Source: an uncultured Oscillospiraceae bacterium
GTDB taxonomy: Bacteria; Bacillota; Clostridia; Oscillospirales; Oscillospiraceae
Length of the DNA stretch: 64,000 nt
Assembly: GCA_949935795.1 (NCBI GenBank)
Contig: CATLFX010000006.1
Location: forward strand, 1-64,000
Reading direction: 5' to 3'
The notes under the pieces were generated by a model, which saw only the letters and a list, made by a program, of their open reading frames with translations, was not told the DNA's origin and did no database searches. Shown here one piece after another: positions 48,028-56,499 of the stretch (positions within the stretch are counted from its first letter, which is position 1; every line of letters starts with the position of its first letter). Position numbers and translations under genes: made by a program.

Positions 48028-49641
48028 CCGGCGTACTGTTGGTGGACGACGAGCCCCTGGTGCTGGTGGGGATACAGTCCATGCTGAAATGGGAGGACTA
48101 CGACGCCCAGGTGGTGGGCACCGCCCGAAACGGGGCCCAGGCCCTGGAGCTCATCCGGTCCCTGCGGCCCGACCTGGTCATCGCCGACATCAAGATGCCG
48201 GTGATGGACGGGCTGAAATTGATGGAGACCGCCCAGGATACCTTTCAAGACCCGCCGCTGTTCATCCTGCTCACCAGCTTCGAGGAGTTCGCCTTTGTGA
48301 AGGAGGCCATCAGCCGCCAGGCGGTGGATTACCTCATCAAGCTGGAGCTGACCCAGCAGGCGCTGCTGGGCGCTCTGCGCAAGGCCCAGGAGCGCCTTGC
48401 GGCCCGGCGCCACGCCGAGCCGCCCCACCGCCGCCCGCCCACCGAGCGGTTCGGGATGCAGCCCTTTTACGACCGCTTCTTCATCCGGCTGTTCAACAAC
48501 CTCTTTGAGAGTGAGGAACAGCTCCGGGCCCAGCAGCAGGAGCTGGGGGTGGACTTCTCTTTTGACGCCTACGCCGTGTGCTACTGCGAGCTGCCCGACC
48601 TCACCGCCCAGTCCATGAGCCAGGAGCGGCTGATGAACCTGTACTCCTCCACCACCCGCATGGCCTGGGAGACCGCCACCCGGTTCATGGCCTGCTACAT
48701 CACCCCCCTGGACCCCCGGCACTTCAACATCACTTTCTGCCTGTCCGAGCAGGAGGCCCCCATCTACCAGAAGGCGGTGGGCGCCGTGCTGGACAAGGTG
48801 GTGGAGGTGGCCTACAACTATTTCAGCGTCCGCCTGCTGTGCCGGGTGGGGGCCAAGGTGGCCCGGCCCATGGAGCTGGGCTGGTCCTACTACACCGCCC
48901 GCCTGTCCCTGTCGGAGCAGGGGACGGGGGAGGACGCGGTGGCCTTCTACCAGGGGGAGGGCAGCGCCGACGCGGACAGCGTGTTCGACATGGCCCTGTA
49001 CCGGGAGCCCCTCACCCGGGCCTTTGAGGACCAGGACGCCGGGGCACTGGAGCAGATCATGGACCAGATCATCGACAGCGTCCGCGCCCATCCCGCCCGG
49101 CGGCTCCAGGCCATGGACGCGGCCTGCAACCTGCTGTTCCTCTGCCTGAGCCAGTTCGCCAACGGGGAGGAGATCGTCTCCCAGATCTTTGAAACCGAGC
49201 CGGAGGGCTACCGCTGCGTCTACCGCCAGCGGACCATCCCGGAGATCACCGACTGGATTGCCCGGCTGCGCACCGGGCTGGTCCAGGCCCTGCGCTCCCA
49301 GCGCCAGGGGTACAAGGACCAGCTGATCCGCCAGATCAAGTCCTACATACAGGCCAACCTGGGCCAGCGGCTGACGCTGAACAACGTGGCGGCGGTGTTC
49401 GGCTTCTCCCCCCAGCTATCTGTCCCAGCTCTTCGCCCGCCACTCCGACCAGACCTTTGTGGAGTACGTCAACGGGGAGAAGATCCGGGCGGCAAAAGAG
49501 ATGATGCGGGAGGAAAACGTGAAGTTTTACGAAATCGCCGAGCGGCTGGGCTTTGAGAACGCTTTCTATTTCAGCAAGGTATTCAAGAAGATCGAGGGGT
49601 GCTCCCCCAGGGAGTACGTCCAGCGGCTCAAGCAGGACTGA
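48024..49641 (+). pseudogene. AraC-type response regulator (YesN-like), frameshifted
   Basis: REC domain 1-120 with VDDEP and VIADIKMPVMDG (phospho-Asp near 54), a 270-residue middle region, and a C-terminal AraC HTH domain. The HTH is split: frame 1 runs to AAVFGFSPQ and then turns into unrelated sequence ending at 49556, while the rest (YLSQLFARHSDQTFVEYVNGEK to REYVQRLKQD) lies in the +1 frame to 49641. The break is at a run of six C at 49408-49413; five C would restore one frame of 538-539 residues. It may be a real mutation, phase variation or a sequencing error. Without repair the second HTH helix pair is lost. Confidence 0.85.
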
Positions 49642-49654
49642 TTGGGGTATGAAG

Positions 49655-49688
49655 AAGGGCCGGCCTCCGATGGAGGCCGGCCCTTTTC
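49655..49688. terminator. bidirectional terminator
   Basis: Stem AAGGGCCGGCCTC/GAGGCCGGCCCTT with a short loop and TTTT, between the convergent regulator and uxaC genes. Confidence 0.88.
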
Positions 49689-49715
49689 TGTCCCGTTTGA
49701 AACCGCTGTTTTGGC

Positions 49716-51149
49716 TTACAGCCCGAAATAGCGGGCGGCGTTGTTGTAGCACACGCCCTCCACGATCTTTTTCAGGGAGGCGTCGTGGTTGGGATACTCG
49801 CCGTTCTCCACCCAATCGCCGATCAGGTTGCAGAGGATGCGGCGGAAGTAGTCGTGCCGGGCGTAGCTCAGGAAGGAGCGGGAGTCGGTGAGCATACCCA
49901 CGAAGTTGCCCAGCAGGCCCAGGTTGGCCAGGGAGCGCATCTGCTCCTCCATGCCGGACTTGGTGTCGTTGAACCACCAGGCGGAGCCGTGCTGAATCTT
50001 GCCGGGGATCTCATCGGTCTGGAAGCAGCCGATCAGGGTGCCCAGCTGCTCATTGTCGGCGGGATTCAGGGAGTACAGGATGGTCTTGGGGCACTGGCCC
50101 TCCGCGTCCAGCGCGGACAGCAGGCGGGCAATGCTGCCGCCGCAGGTGTTCTGGGAGATGGCGTCGAAACCGGTGTCGGGACCCATCTTGGCGAACATCC
50201 GCTCGTTGTTGTTGCGGATGCAGGAGTAGTGGATCTGCATGGCGATGTTCAGGCGGTAGTACTCCCTGCCCAGGTGGAGCAGGATGGCGGTCTGATAGCG
50301 CTCGGCCTCCTTGGTGCTGACCTCCTCGCCCGCCATGGCTTTCTGGAACGCCTCGTCGGCCTTTTTGGGGGAGCAGGGGCGGAAGGGCACGTAATCCAGG
50401 CCGTGGTCGCTGGCCCGGCAGCCCAGCTTGGCGAAGAACTCCAGGCGCTGGGTCAGGGCGGCGCACACGTCCTCCACGCTGTTCAGCTTGTCCTTGCCCA
50501 CGCTGGCGGCCAGCTTGCCGATATACTCCACAAACCCGGCCTTGTTGATGTTGATGGCCTTGTCCGGGCGGAAGGAGGGGCACACCTTCACGTCGATGGA
50601 GGGGTCGGCGGCGATCTTCTCGTGCCACTCCAGGGAGTCGATGGGGTCGTCGGTGGTGCCGATCATGGCCACGTTGGCCTTCTTGATGATGCCCCGGACG
50701 GTGAGGTCGGGATCATGGCGCAGCTTCTCATTGCAGAAGTCCCAGCACTCCTGGGCGGTCTCCGGGGTCAGGGGCTTGTCGTAGCCGAAGAACTGGCGCA
50801 GCTCCAGATTGCACCAGTGGTACATGGGGTTGCCGATGGCCATCTCCAGGGCCTCGGCGAACTTCATAAACCGCTCGAAGTCGGGCTTGCCGCCGGAGAC
50901 GTAGTCCTCGGGGACCCCGTTGGAGCGCATGAGGCGCCACTTGTAGTGGTCGCCGAAGTAGGTGCCGTCGGGGTTTTTGCCCCCCAGCCACAGCTGGACC
51001 AGGTTGTCGAACCGGCGGTCCTCATAGATCTCCTGGGGGGGGATGTGGCAGTGGTAGTCCACCAGGGGCATGTGCTCGGCGTAGTCGTGGAACAGGTGCT
51101 TGGCGGTGTCGGTGCCCAGCAGGAAGTCCTTGTCCATAAACTCTTTCAT
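49716..51149 (-). CDS. uxaC: glucuronate (uronate) isomerase
   Basis: 477 residues, typical of UxaC. Metal-site motif YHCHIPPQEIYED near 33 and later conserved segments (SFRPDKAININKAGF, RASDHGLDYV, LHLGREYYRLNIAMQIHYSC and GSAWWFNDTKSGMEEQ). It interconverts D-glucuronate and D-fructuronate, or galacturonate and tagaturonate. In this locus it would handle uronate released from saturated ends of the glycan. Reductase and dehydratase for the next steps are not in the window. Third gene of the eda-kdgK-uxaC set, after a 160-base gap with hairpins. Confidence 0.95.
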   Translation of the reverse strand: MKEFMDKDFLLGTDTAKHLFHDYAEHMPLVDYHCHIPPQEIYEDRRFDNLVQLWLGGKNPDGTYFGDHYKWRLMRSNGVPEDYVSGGKPDFERFMKFAEALEMAIGNPMYHWCNLELRQFFGYDKPLTPETAQECWDFCNEKLRHDPDLTVRGIIKKANVAMIGTTDDPIDSLEWHEKIAADPSIDVKVCPSFRPDKAININKAGFVEYIGKLAASVGKDKLNSVEDVCAALTQRLEFFAKLGCRASDHGLDYVPFRPCSPKKADEAFQKAMAGEEVSTKEAERYQTAILLHLGREYYRLNIAMQIHYSCIRNNNERMFAKMGPDTGFDAISQNTCGGSIARLLSALDAEGQCPKTILYSLNPADNEQLGTLIGCFQTDEIPGKIQHGSAWWFNDTKSGMEEQMRSLANLGLLGNFVGMLTDSRSFLSYARHDYFRRILCNLIGDWVENGEYPNHDASLKKIVEGVCYNNAARYFGL

Positions 51150-51234
51150 AGTTGCGCACTCCTTTTCCTCGAAAATGAGAACTCTGAAACGCAGGGGAAG
51201 GGGCCGGAACGGCAGGCCCCCTTTTTATCCCCCC

Positions 51235-51302
51235 AGGCAAAGCGCAGCTTTGCCGCTAAAAGTTTTCTTTTGATACTTTTCTTTTTCAAAAGAAAAGTAT
51301 AC
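51235..51302 (-). other. hairpin pair between kdgK and uxaC
   Basis: Two stems: GGCAAAGC/GCTTTGCC and a 13-bp ATACTTTTCTTTT/AAAAGAAAAGTAT. They could attenuate or process the message between kdgK and uxaC. The second resembles an AT-rich intergenic palindrome often repeated in gut Clostridia. Confidence 0.5.
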
Positions 51303-51310
51303 CCTTGCCC

Positions 51311-52339
51311 TTACCGCTGGATTCTCCCCGACCCGTCGCCGCCGGCCAGCTTCTCCACCTCGGCCACGGTCACCATGTTGTAGTCGCCCTCGATGGAGTG
51401 CTTCAGGGCGGAGGCCGCCACGGCGAACTCCACCGCCGCCTGGGTGGACTTACCGGACAGCAGGGAGTAGATCAGCCCGCCGCCGAAGGAGTCGCCGCCG
51501 CCCACGCGGTCAATGATGTGCAGGTCGTACTTCTTGGAGAAGCAGAACTCACCGCTCTTCACGTCGTAGAGCATGGCGGACCAGCCGTTGTCAAAGGCGG
51601 AGTGGGACTCCCGCAGGGTGATGGCCACCTTCTCAAAGCCGAACTTGTCCGCCAGCTGCTTGGCCACGGACTTGTAGCCCTCGTGGTTGATCTCGCCGCC
51701 GTAGATGTCGGTGTTCTCCGCCTCGATGCCGAACACGTCCTTGGCGTCCTCCTCGTTGGAGATGCACACGTCCACGTACTGGCACAGGTCGGTCATGGCC
51801 TCGCGGGCCTGGTCCCGGGTCCACAGCTTGCCGCGGTAGTTCAGGTCGCAGGAGATCTTCACGTTGTGGGCCTTGGCGGCCTTGCAAGCCTCCCGGCAGA
51901 TGTCCACCACGTTGGGGCCCAGGGCCGGGGTGATGCCGGTGAAGTGGAACCAGTCTACGCCCTCGAAGATGGCGTCCCAGTCGAAGTCGGAGGTGCTGGC
52001 CTCCTGGATGGCGGAGTGGGCCCGGTCGTAGATGCACACAGAGCCGCGCTGGGAGGCGCCCTTCTCGTTGAAGTAGATGCCCACCCGGTCGCCGCCGCGG
52101 ACGATCTTGGAGGTGTCCACGCCGTAGCGGCGCAGGGAGTTCACCGCCGCCTGGCCGATGGCGTGGGCGGGGAGCTTGGTGACGAAGGAGGCGTCCAGGC
52201 CGTAGTTGGCCAGGGAGACGGCCACGTTGGCCTCGCCGCCGCCGAAGGAGAACTCCAGGTGGTCGGCCTGAACAAAGCGCTCGTAGTTGTAGGGCTGGAG
52301 ACGGATCATGAGCTCGCCGAAGGTGACTACTTTAGACAT
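51311..52339 (-). CDS. kdgK: 2-keto-3-deoxygluconate kinase (PfkB family)
   Basis: 342 residues. PfkB fold with FGELMIRLQPYNYERF at the start, the glycine-rich FSFGGGEANVAVSLANYG, and the C-terminal signature DRVGGGDSFGGGLIYSLL (catalytic Asp). The N-terminal pattern is that of KDG kinases rather than fructokinases. It makes KDPG from 2-keto-3-deoxygluconate with ATP, feeding the aldolase just upstream (43-base gap). Context with eda and uxaC supports the substrate. Confidence 0.88.
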   Translation of the reverse strand: MSKVVTFGELMIRLQPYNYERFVQADHLEFSFGGGEANVAVSLANYGLDASFVTKLPAHAIGQAAVNSLRRYGVDTSKIVRGGDRVGIYFNEKGASQRGSVCIYDRAHSAIQEASTSDFDWDAIFEGVDWFHFTGITPALGPNVVDICREACKAAKAHNVKISCDLNYRGKLWTRDQAREAMTDLCQYVDVCISNEEDAKDVFGIEAENTDIYGGEINHEGYKSVAKQLADKFGFEKVAITLRESHSAFDNGWSAMLYDVKSGEFCFSKKYDLHIIDRVGGGDSFGGGLIYSLLSGKSTQAAVEFAVAASALKHSIEGDYNMVTVAEVEKLAGGDGSGRIQR

Positions 52340-52382
52340 GTTACATTCCTCCTGAAATTTTTATAATTGCATTGCGCGCTTC

Positions 52383-53345
52383 TTACTTCTGCATCAAATG
52401 AATGGCGAAGCCGCACACCTCGTCCTTGACGTAGATGGCCTTGGTCTTGCCCTTGGCGTCCACCACCCGGCTGTCCTCCAGGAACTCCACGCCCTGGCGG
52501 CCCAGATGGTACACCGCCCGGTCCACGCTGTTGGTGGCGATGGCGATGTGGCCGTGGGTCCCGCGGCCTGGCTTCTTCATGCACTCCACGGCCTTGCCCG
52601 CGAAGATGGAGGAGTTGCCCGCCTTGTAGTCAAAGCCGAACAGGGCGCACAGGGTCTTGGCGGTGCGCTCCGCCTCCCCCTCGTCGGCGCAGTTGACGCC
52701 GATGTGGGCCAGCTCAAAGCCCAGCATGGTCTTGACGGCCTCCTTGCACATGGCGGTGATCTCGTCCCATTTCTCCGCTTTGATGAGGTCGCTCTTGCAC
52801 ATCCAGGTGCCGCCCACCGCCACGATCTGGTCGTAGCCCAGGTAGTCGTTGACGTTCTTGGCGCTGACGCCGCCGGTACACATCCACTTGGCGCTCTTCA
52901 GGGCCGCGCCGATGTTCTTCAGCATGGCCACGCCGCCGTTGGCCTCGGCAGGGAAAAACTTCAGGGTGTCGCAGCCCTGGTTCATGGCCTGCTGCATCTC
53001 GCCGGCGGTGGCGGTGCCGGGCATCATGATGCCGCCCTTGTCGATGACGTGCTGAGTGACGTTGGGGTCGTAGCCCGGCGCCACGATGAAGGTGGCCCCG
53101 GCGTCCATGGCCCGGTCGGCCTGCTCACAGGTCAGCACCGTGCCCGCGCCCACCAGCATCTCGGGCACTTCCTTGACGATGGCGCGGATGGCGTCCTCGG
53201 CAGCGGCGGTGCGGAAGGTGATCTCGGCGGCGGGCAGTCCGCCGGCCACAAGGGCCTTGGCCAGGGGGACCGCCTGGGCGGCGTCCTCAATGGCAATGAC
53301 GGGGATAATGCCGATCTCATAGACTCTTTTCAGCGTTTCGTTCAT
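52383..53345 (-). CDS. eda: KDPG/KHG aldolase fused to a C-terminal VOC-like domain
   Basis: 320 residues; ordinary Eda is about 210. Residues 1-212 are the class I aldolase: IIPVIAIEDAAQAVPLAKAL, AAEITFRTAAA (Glu45 region), VGAGTVLT, and the Schiff-base Lys in CDTLKFFPAEANGG near 133. Residues about 213-320 (LGFELAHIGVNCADEGEAER, HGHIAIATNSVDRAVYHL, CGFAIHLMQK) look like a vicinal-oxygen-chelate (glyoxalase-like) fold, a fusion of unknown purpose. The aldolase splits KDPG into pyruvate and glyceraldehyde-3-phosphate. First gene of its operon. Confidence 0.9.
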   Translation of the reverse strand: MNETLKRVYEIGIIPVIAIEDAAQAVPLAKALVAGGLPAAEITFRTAAAEDAIRAIVKEVPEMLVGAGTVLTCEQADRAMDAGATFIVAPGYDPNVTQHVIDKGGIMMPGTATAGEMQQAMNQGCDTLKFFPAEANGGVAMLKNIGAALKSAKWMCTGGVSAKNVNDYLGYDQIVAVGGTWMCKSDLIKAEKWDEITAMCKEAVKTMLGFELAHIGVNCADEGEAERTAKTLCALFGFDYKAGNSSIFAGKAVECMKKPGRGTHGHIAIATNSVDRAVYHLGRQGVEFLEDSRVVDAKGKTKAIYVKDEVCGFAIHLMQK

Positions 53346-53417
53346 ACCTGTATCCCTCCATATAATTTTTCCTGCGCGGGTCTTTCGCGGGTCCTTTGGG
53401 ATTTCCTGCTTGTCTCT

Positions 53418-53445
53418 ATTATACGTCTTGTATACTAGAATTCAA
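53418..53445 (-). promoter_or_regulatory. eda operon promoter with embedded operator
   Basis: Minus strand TTGAAT, 16 bases, TATAAT. Between the hexamers lies CTTGTATACTAG (53427-53438), a 12-bp palindrome with one mismatch that resembles UxuR/ExuR-type FCD-GntR sites (TTGGTATACCAA). The divergent GntR/FCD gene starts 150 bases away, so it is the likely repressor. Confidence 0.6.
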
Positions 53446-53530
53446 TTGGAAGAATCGTAAAACTTTCGGGCGCATTTTTGTGCAAGTTCCTATACTGCCG
53501 CCACCCCAGCTTTTTTCGCTGGCACACTAG

Positions 53531-53559
53531 TGGACAAAAGTGCCGAACTGTGGTAGACT
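53531..53559 (+). promoter_or_regulatory. promoter of the GntR gene
   Basis: TGGACA, 17 bases, TAGACT; ATG at 53596 behind GGGAGGCGGAGG. Confidence 0.5.
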
Positions 53560-53595
53560 GTACCTGTTATATTGAAATTTCGGGAGGCGGAGGTC

Positions 53596-54270
53596 ATGAA
53601 GCTGCTGGAGCGGCTCCCCCGGGAGAGCGGCGGGGAATACGCCCTGCGCACCATCAAGGAGAACATCATCAGCCTGGAGCTGGCCCCCGGCAGCCAGATC
53701 AGCGAAAACGAGCTGGCCGCCGAGATGGGGTTGTCCCGCACCCCCGTGCGGGAGGCCCTGATGGAGCTGTCCAAGGTGAAGATCGTGGACATCCAGCCCC
53801 AGAAGAAGAGCACCATCCCCCTCATCGACTATGATATGGTGGAGGAATCCCGGTTCATGCGGGACCTGCTGGAGTGCGCCGTGGCGGAGCTGGACTGCGA
53901 CATGGCCTCCCCCGCCGACCTGGAGCGGCTCAGCGAGAACATCCGGCTCCAAAGCCTCTACCTGGACGATTTTTACACCAGCCAGCTGATGGCGCTGGAC
54001 AACCAGTTCCACGGGATGCTGTTCGACATCGCCAAAAAATCCCAGGTGTACGCCCTGATCCAGAACATCTCTATCCATTTCGACCGGGTGCGCACCCTGG
54101 CGCTGTCGTCGGTAAAGAGCGGGAAAATCGTTCAGGACCACGTGGACCTGGTGGACGCCATCCGCCGCAAGGACCCAAAGGCCGCCCGGGAGCTGATGGT
54201 GCTGCACCTCAACCGCTACGACCTGGACGCCGCCGCCCTCCGGGCGGCCTATCCCCAGTATTTTAAATGA
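53596..54270 (+). CDS. GntR/FCD family transcriptional regulator of uronate genes
   Basis: 224 residues from the ATG at 53596 with a strong ribosome site; the track's TTG at 53572 lies before it. N-terminal winged helix (YALRTIKENIISLELAPGSQISENELAAEMGLSRTPVREALMEL), C-terminal FCD ligand domain with metal-type His residues (FHGMLFDIAKK, DHVDLVDAIRRKD, VLHLNRY). FCD members include UxuR, ExuR and KdgR-like regulators answering to uronates. It faces the eda operon, whose promoter holds a matching palindrome. Confidence 0.9.
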   Translation: MKLLERLPRESGGEYALRTIKENIISLELAPGSQISENELAAEMGLSRTPVREALMELSKVKIVDIQPQKKSTIPLIDYDMVEESRFMRDLLECAVAELDCDMASPADLERLSENIRLQSLYLDDFYTSQLMALDNQFHGMLFDIAKKSQVYALIQNISIHFDRVRTLALSSVKSGKIVQDHVDLVDAIRRKDPKAARELMVLHLNRYDLDAAALRAAYPQYFK

Positions 54271-54375
54271 TCTACGGTACGGAAAACGCAGAACGGCGGC
54301 GAGGAGGCTCACACCCCCCCGCCGCCATCCTGTTCCGCCGGTATCATCATACCAGTTCAAAAGGGGGCACGCAAT

Positions 54376-54441
54376 ATGGTCCATCTGCTTTTGGCCGCCA
54401 TGGTGGTCACTCACGAGGCCCTGCTGCGCCGCTGCGGCTGA
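54376..54441 (+). CDS. possible 21-residue microprotein
   Basis: ATG to TGA behind AAAGGGGG; hydrophobic (VHLLLAAMVV). It lies between GntR and the convergent deacetylase gene, with a GC-rich hairpin-like stretch at 54293-54325 upstream. Too short to judge coding; could be chance. Confidence 0.2.
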   Translation: MVHLLLAAMVVTHEALLRRCG

Positions 54442-54443
54442 AC

Positions 54444-56300
54444 TCAGCCGCCCTGCTCCAGCAGCTCCAGCAGCCCCTCCCCCGTCAGGTCCAGGGCCTC
54501 AATATCATAGCGGTTCATGGCCCGAAGGGTCTGGGGCAGGCCCTTCACCAGGGTGTTCACCCCTGGGATGGTGGTGACGGTGGCGTAGAAGCCCTCCCGG
54601 GCCAGCAGAATCTCGCTGAGGGGGGAGCACTGGCCGTAGGGATAGGCCAGGATATCCACCGAATGGCCCAGGGCGGGCTCCACCACCTCCCGGAACTGGG
54701 CGCAGTCCCCCTGAAGGAAGGCCACATAGTCCTTTTCGCTCTCGTCCTCCCGCTGGAGGACGCCGTGGCGGATAGGGTCCGGGTCCCGGTCCTTCACCTC
54801 GTGGATGTTGTAGCCGTGGCTGCCGATGGTAACCAGGCCGGTGTCCTCCAGCTCCCTGGCCTGCTCCGCCGTGAAGTGGGGAGTCATGGCCACGCCGGTG
54901 TCCTTATAGGTGTCCTTGCCCACCGAGCAGCCGATGACATAGATGGCGGCTTTCATGCCGTATTTTTCCAAAATGGGCAGGCCGGTCTCCAGATTGCTGG
55001 TATAGCCGTCGTCAAAGGTAATTACCACCGGGCGGTCCGGCAGCTCCTTTCCCTCCTCCACGTAGGCCCGCAGGTCGGCCATGGTGACGGAGGTGTACCC
55101 CGCCCCTTTCAGCGCCGCCAAATGCTCGTCCAGCCGCTCCCCGGACACCGTGTCCTCCGACAGGTGGTGGTACATCAGGATGGGCACCTGAGCGGTATAG
55201 GGCTGGTCCTCCGCCTGGGCGCTGGCCCTCTCCAGCTGGACGGAGCCGTTGTCCGCCGTGCGGTACACGCCGAAGTCCTTGGGATAGTATGCCGAGCTGT
55301 CCTCAAACATCCGGGCCAGCATCATATCCCCCACAGCGGTGCGGAACCGGGCGGGATCGTAGAAATACCGTGGGTCTTGGCTCACCGAGCCCGCAGTGAA
55401 ATCCCAGCAGGGGGTTACCCGGGCCAGGGTGGCCAGAAATTCCTCCACTTCAGCCCTGGAAAACCGGTCCAGATAACCGCCATAGACCGGGGCCGCCACC
55501 ACCACCAGGTCCACCCCTCTTGCCTCACACAGGATGCGAATGGCGGCGACGCTATTGGCGCACTCTCCTTTATAAACCAGCGGGGCGGCCTCGGGCAGGT
55601 CGGTAAAAGCGGGGTTCTGGGTCAGGTAACCCTCCAGCCCCGCCGCGCCGATGGCCTCCACATCACGGGCGCAGTAGTCGACGGCCCCGGTGGCGGCGTC
55701 AAACACGTCAAAGGAGTTGGGAATCACGCTGTCCGTGCCCATCCGTTTCAGCTTGCTCAGGCTGTAGCGGGGGTTTGCAAACAGATAGCGGAGATAAAAG
55801 CCCACCGGGGAGGCGCCTCGGTCCAGCTGCCAGGGCAGGGCGCTGGTGACGGCCTGCCCGCCTCCCTGATCGTCCCAGGTCCGGGCGCTGTCCACCGTCA
55901 CATTGAGCACCAGGTGCTTGACCTCGTAATTTTCAATGAGCCAGAAGATATAGCGCCGTATCTCCTCCATATTCTGGGTGTTCAGGGTCAGGTTGTAGAA
56001 TTTGGCATCAAAGTATTTGTTCAACGACTCCGTGGACCAGGCCCCGGCGGAGGGCCCGCCGATGACGTAGGAGTCGAACTCCTCATGGTGCTGCCCCAGG
56101 TAGGAGAATTTGGCGGTCTGAGGGTTTCTGGTCATATCGTAGGACCACCAGCCCAGCAGCCGGTCGCCGAACACCCCGAAGGGGTCCACGATCAGGTTGA
56201 GCAGCGTCCAGCCCGCCAGGCAGGCCGCCGCCAGCGCTCCCAGCACGATGGCCGCCGTTTTCAAGGGGCTGGGCTTCCTCCGTTGTCTCTGATCAGCCAT
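54444..56300 (-). CDS. membrane-anchored SGNH-like/polysaccharide deacetylase fusion
   Basis: 618 residues from the ATG at 56300. N-terminal membrane helix (about 10-33), then a region (60-330) with VIGGPSAGAWSTESLNKYFDAKFYN and HLVLNVTVDSA, which resembles DltD/AlgX-type SGNH acyltransferase-like domains. Residues about 385-618 form a NodB deacetylase: VPILMYHHLSED, VVITFDDGYTSNLETG (metal Asp pair) and VTIGSHGYNIHEV (His). It probably modifies an exported or wall glycan: de-N-acetylation coupled with an esterase or acyl-transfer step. Monocistronic; its terminator side faces GntR. Confidence 0.85.
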   Translation of the reverse strand: MADQRQRRKPSPLKTAAIVLGALAAACLAGWTLLNLIVDPFGVFGDRLLGWWSYDMTRNPQTAKFSYLGQHHEEFDSYVIGGPSAGAWSTESLNKYFDAKFYNLTLNTQNMEEIRRYIFWLIENYEVKHLVLNVTVDSARTWDDQGGGQAVTSALPWQLDRGASPVGFYLRYLFANPRYSLSKLKRMGTDSVIPNSFDVFDAATGAVDYCARDVEAIGAAGLEGYLTQNPAFTDLPEAAPLVYKGECANSVAAIRILCEARGVDLVVVAAPVYGGYLDRFSRAEVEEFLATLARVTPCWDFTAGSVSQDPRYFYDPARFRTAVGDMMLARMFEDSSAYYPKDFGVYRTADNGSVQLERASAQAEDQPYTAQVPILMYHHLSEDTVSGERLDEHLAALKGAGYTSVTMADLRAYVEEGKELPDRPVVITFDDGYTSNLETGLPILEKYGMKAAIYVIGCSVGKDTYKDTGVAMTPHFTAEQARELEDTGLVTIGSHGYNIHEVKDRDPDPIRHGVLQREDESEKDYVAFLQGDCAQFREVVEPALGHSVDILAYPYGQCSPLSEILLAREGFYATVTTIPGVNTLVKGLPQTLRAMNRYDIEALDLTGEGLLELLEQGG

Positions 56301-56430
56301 TTGTGTCTCCCCCTTATGTCCAAAAATTGATATCCAGGTTTCCGTCACAATTTGCAGGAATCGTGTCATTTTACCATGCCGTCATTTTTCTGTCAATCCG
56401 ATGGGCGGCGCAGGCATTGAAAATAACGGA

Positions 56431-56472
56431 AAGCGGCGGCGGAGCCGGTTTTGGCTCCGCCGCCGCTTATTT
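56431..56472. terminator. bidirectional terminator
   Basis: 16-bp stem AAGCGGCGGCGGAGCC/GGCTCCGCCGCCGCTT with a GGTTTT loop and ATTTTCC, downstream of the recombinase gene (minus strand) and upstream of the deacetylase gene. Confidence 0.8.
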
Positions 56473-56499
56473 TCCGCGAAACGGGGAATGCTGAGATGG

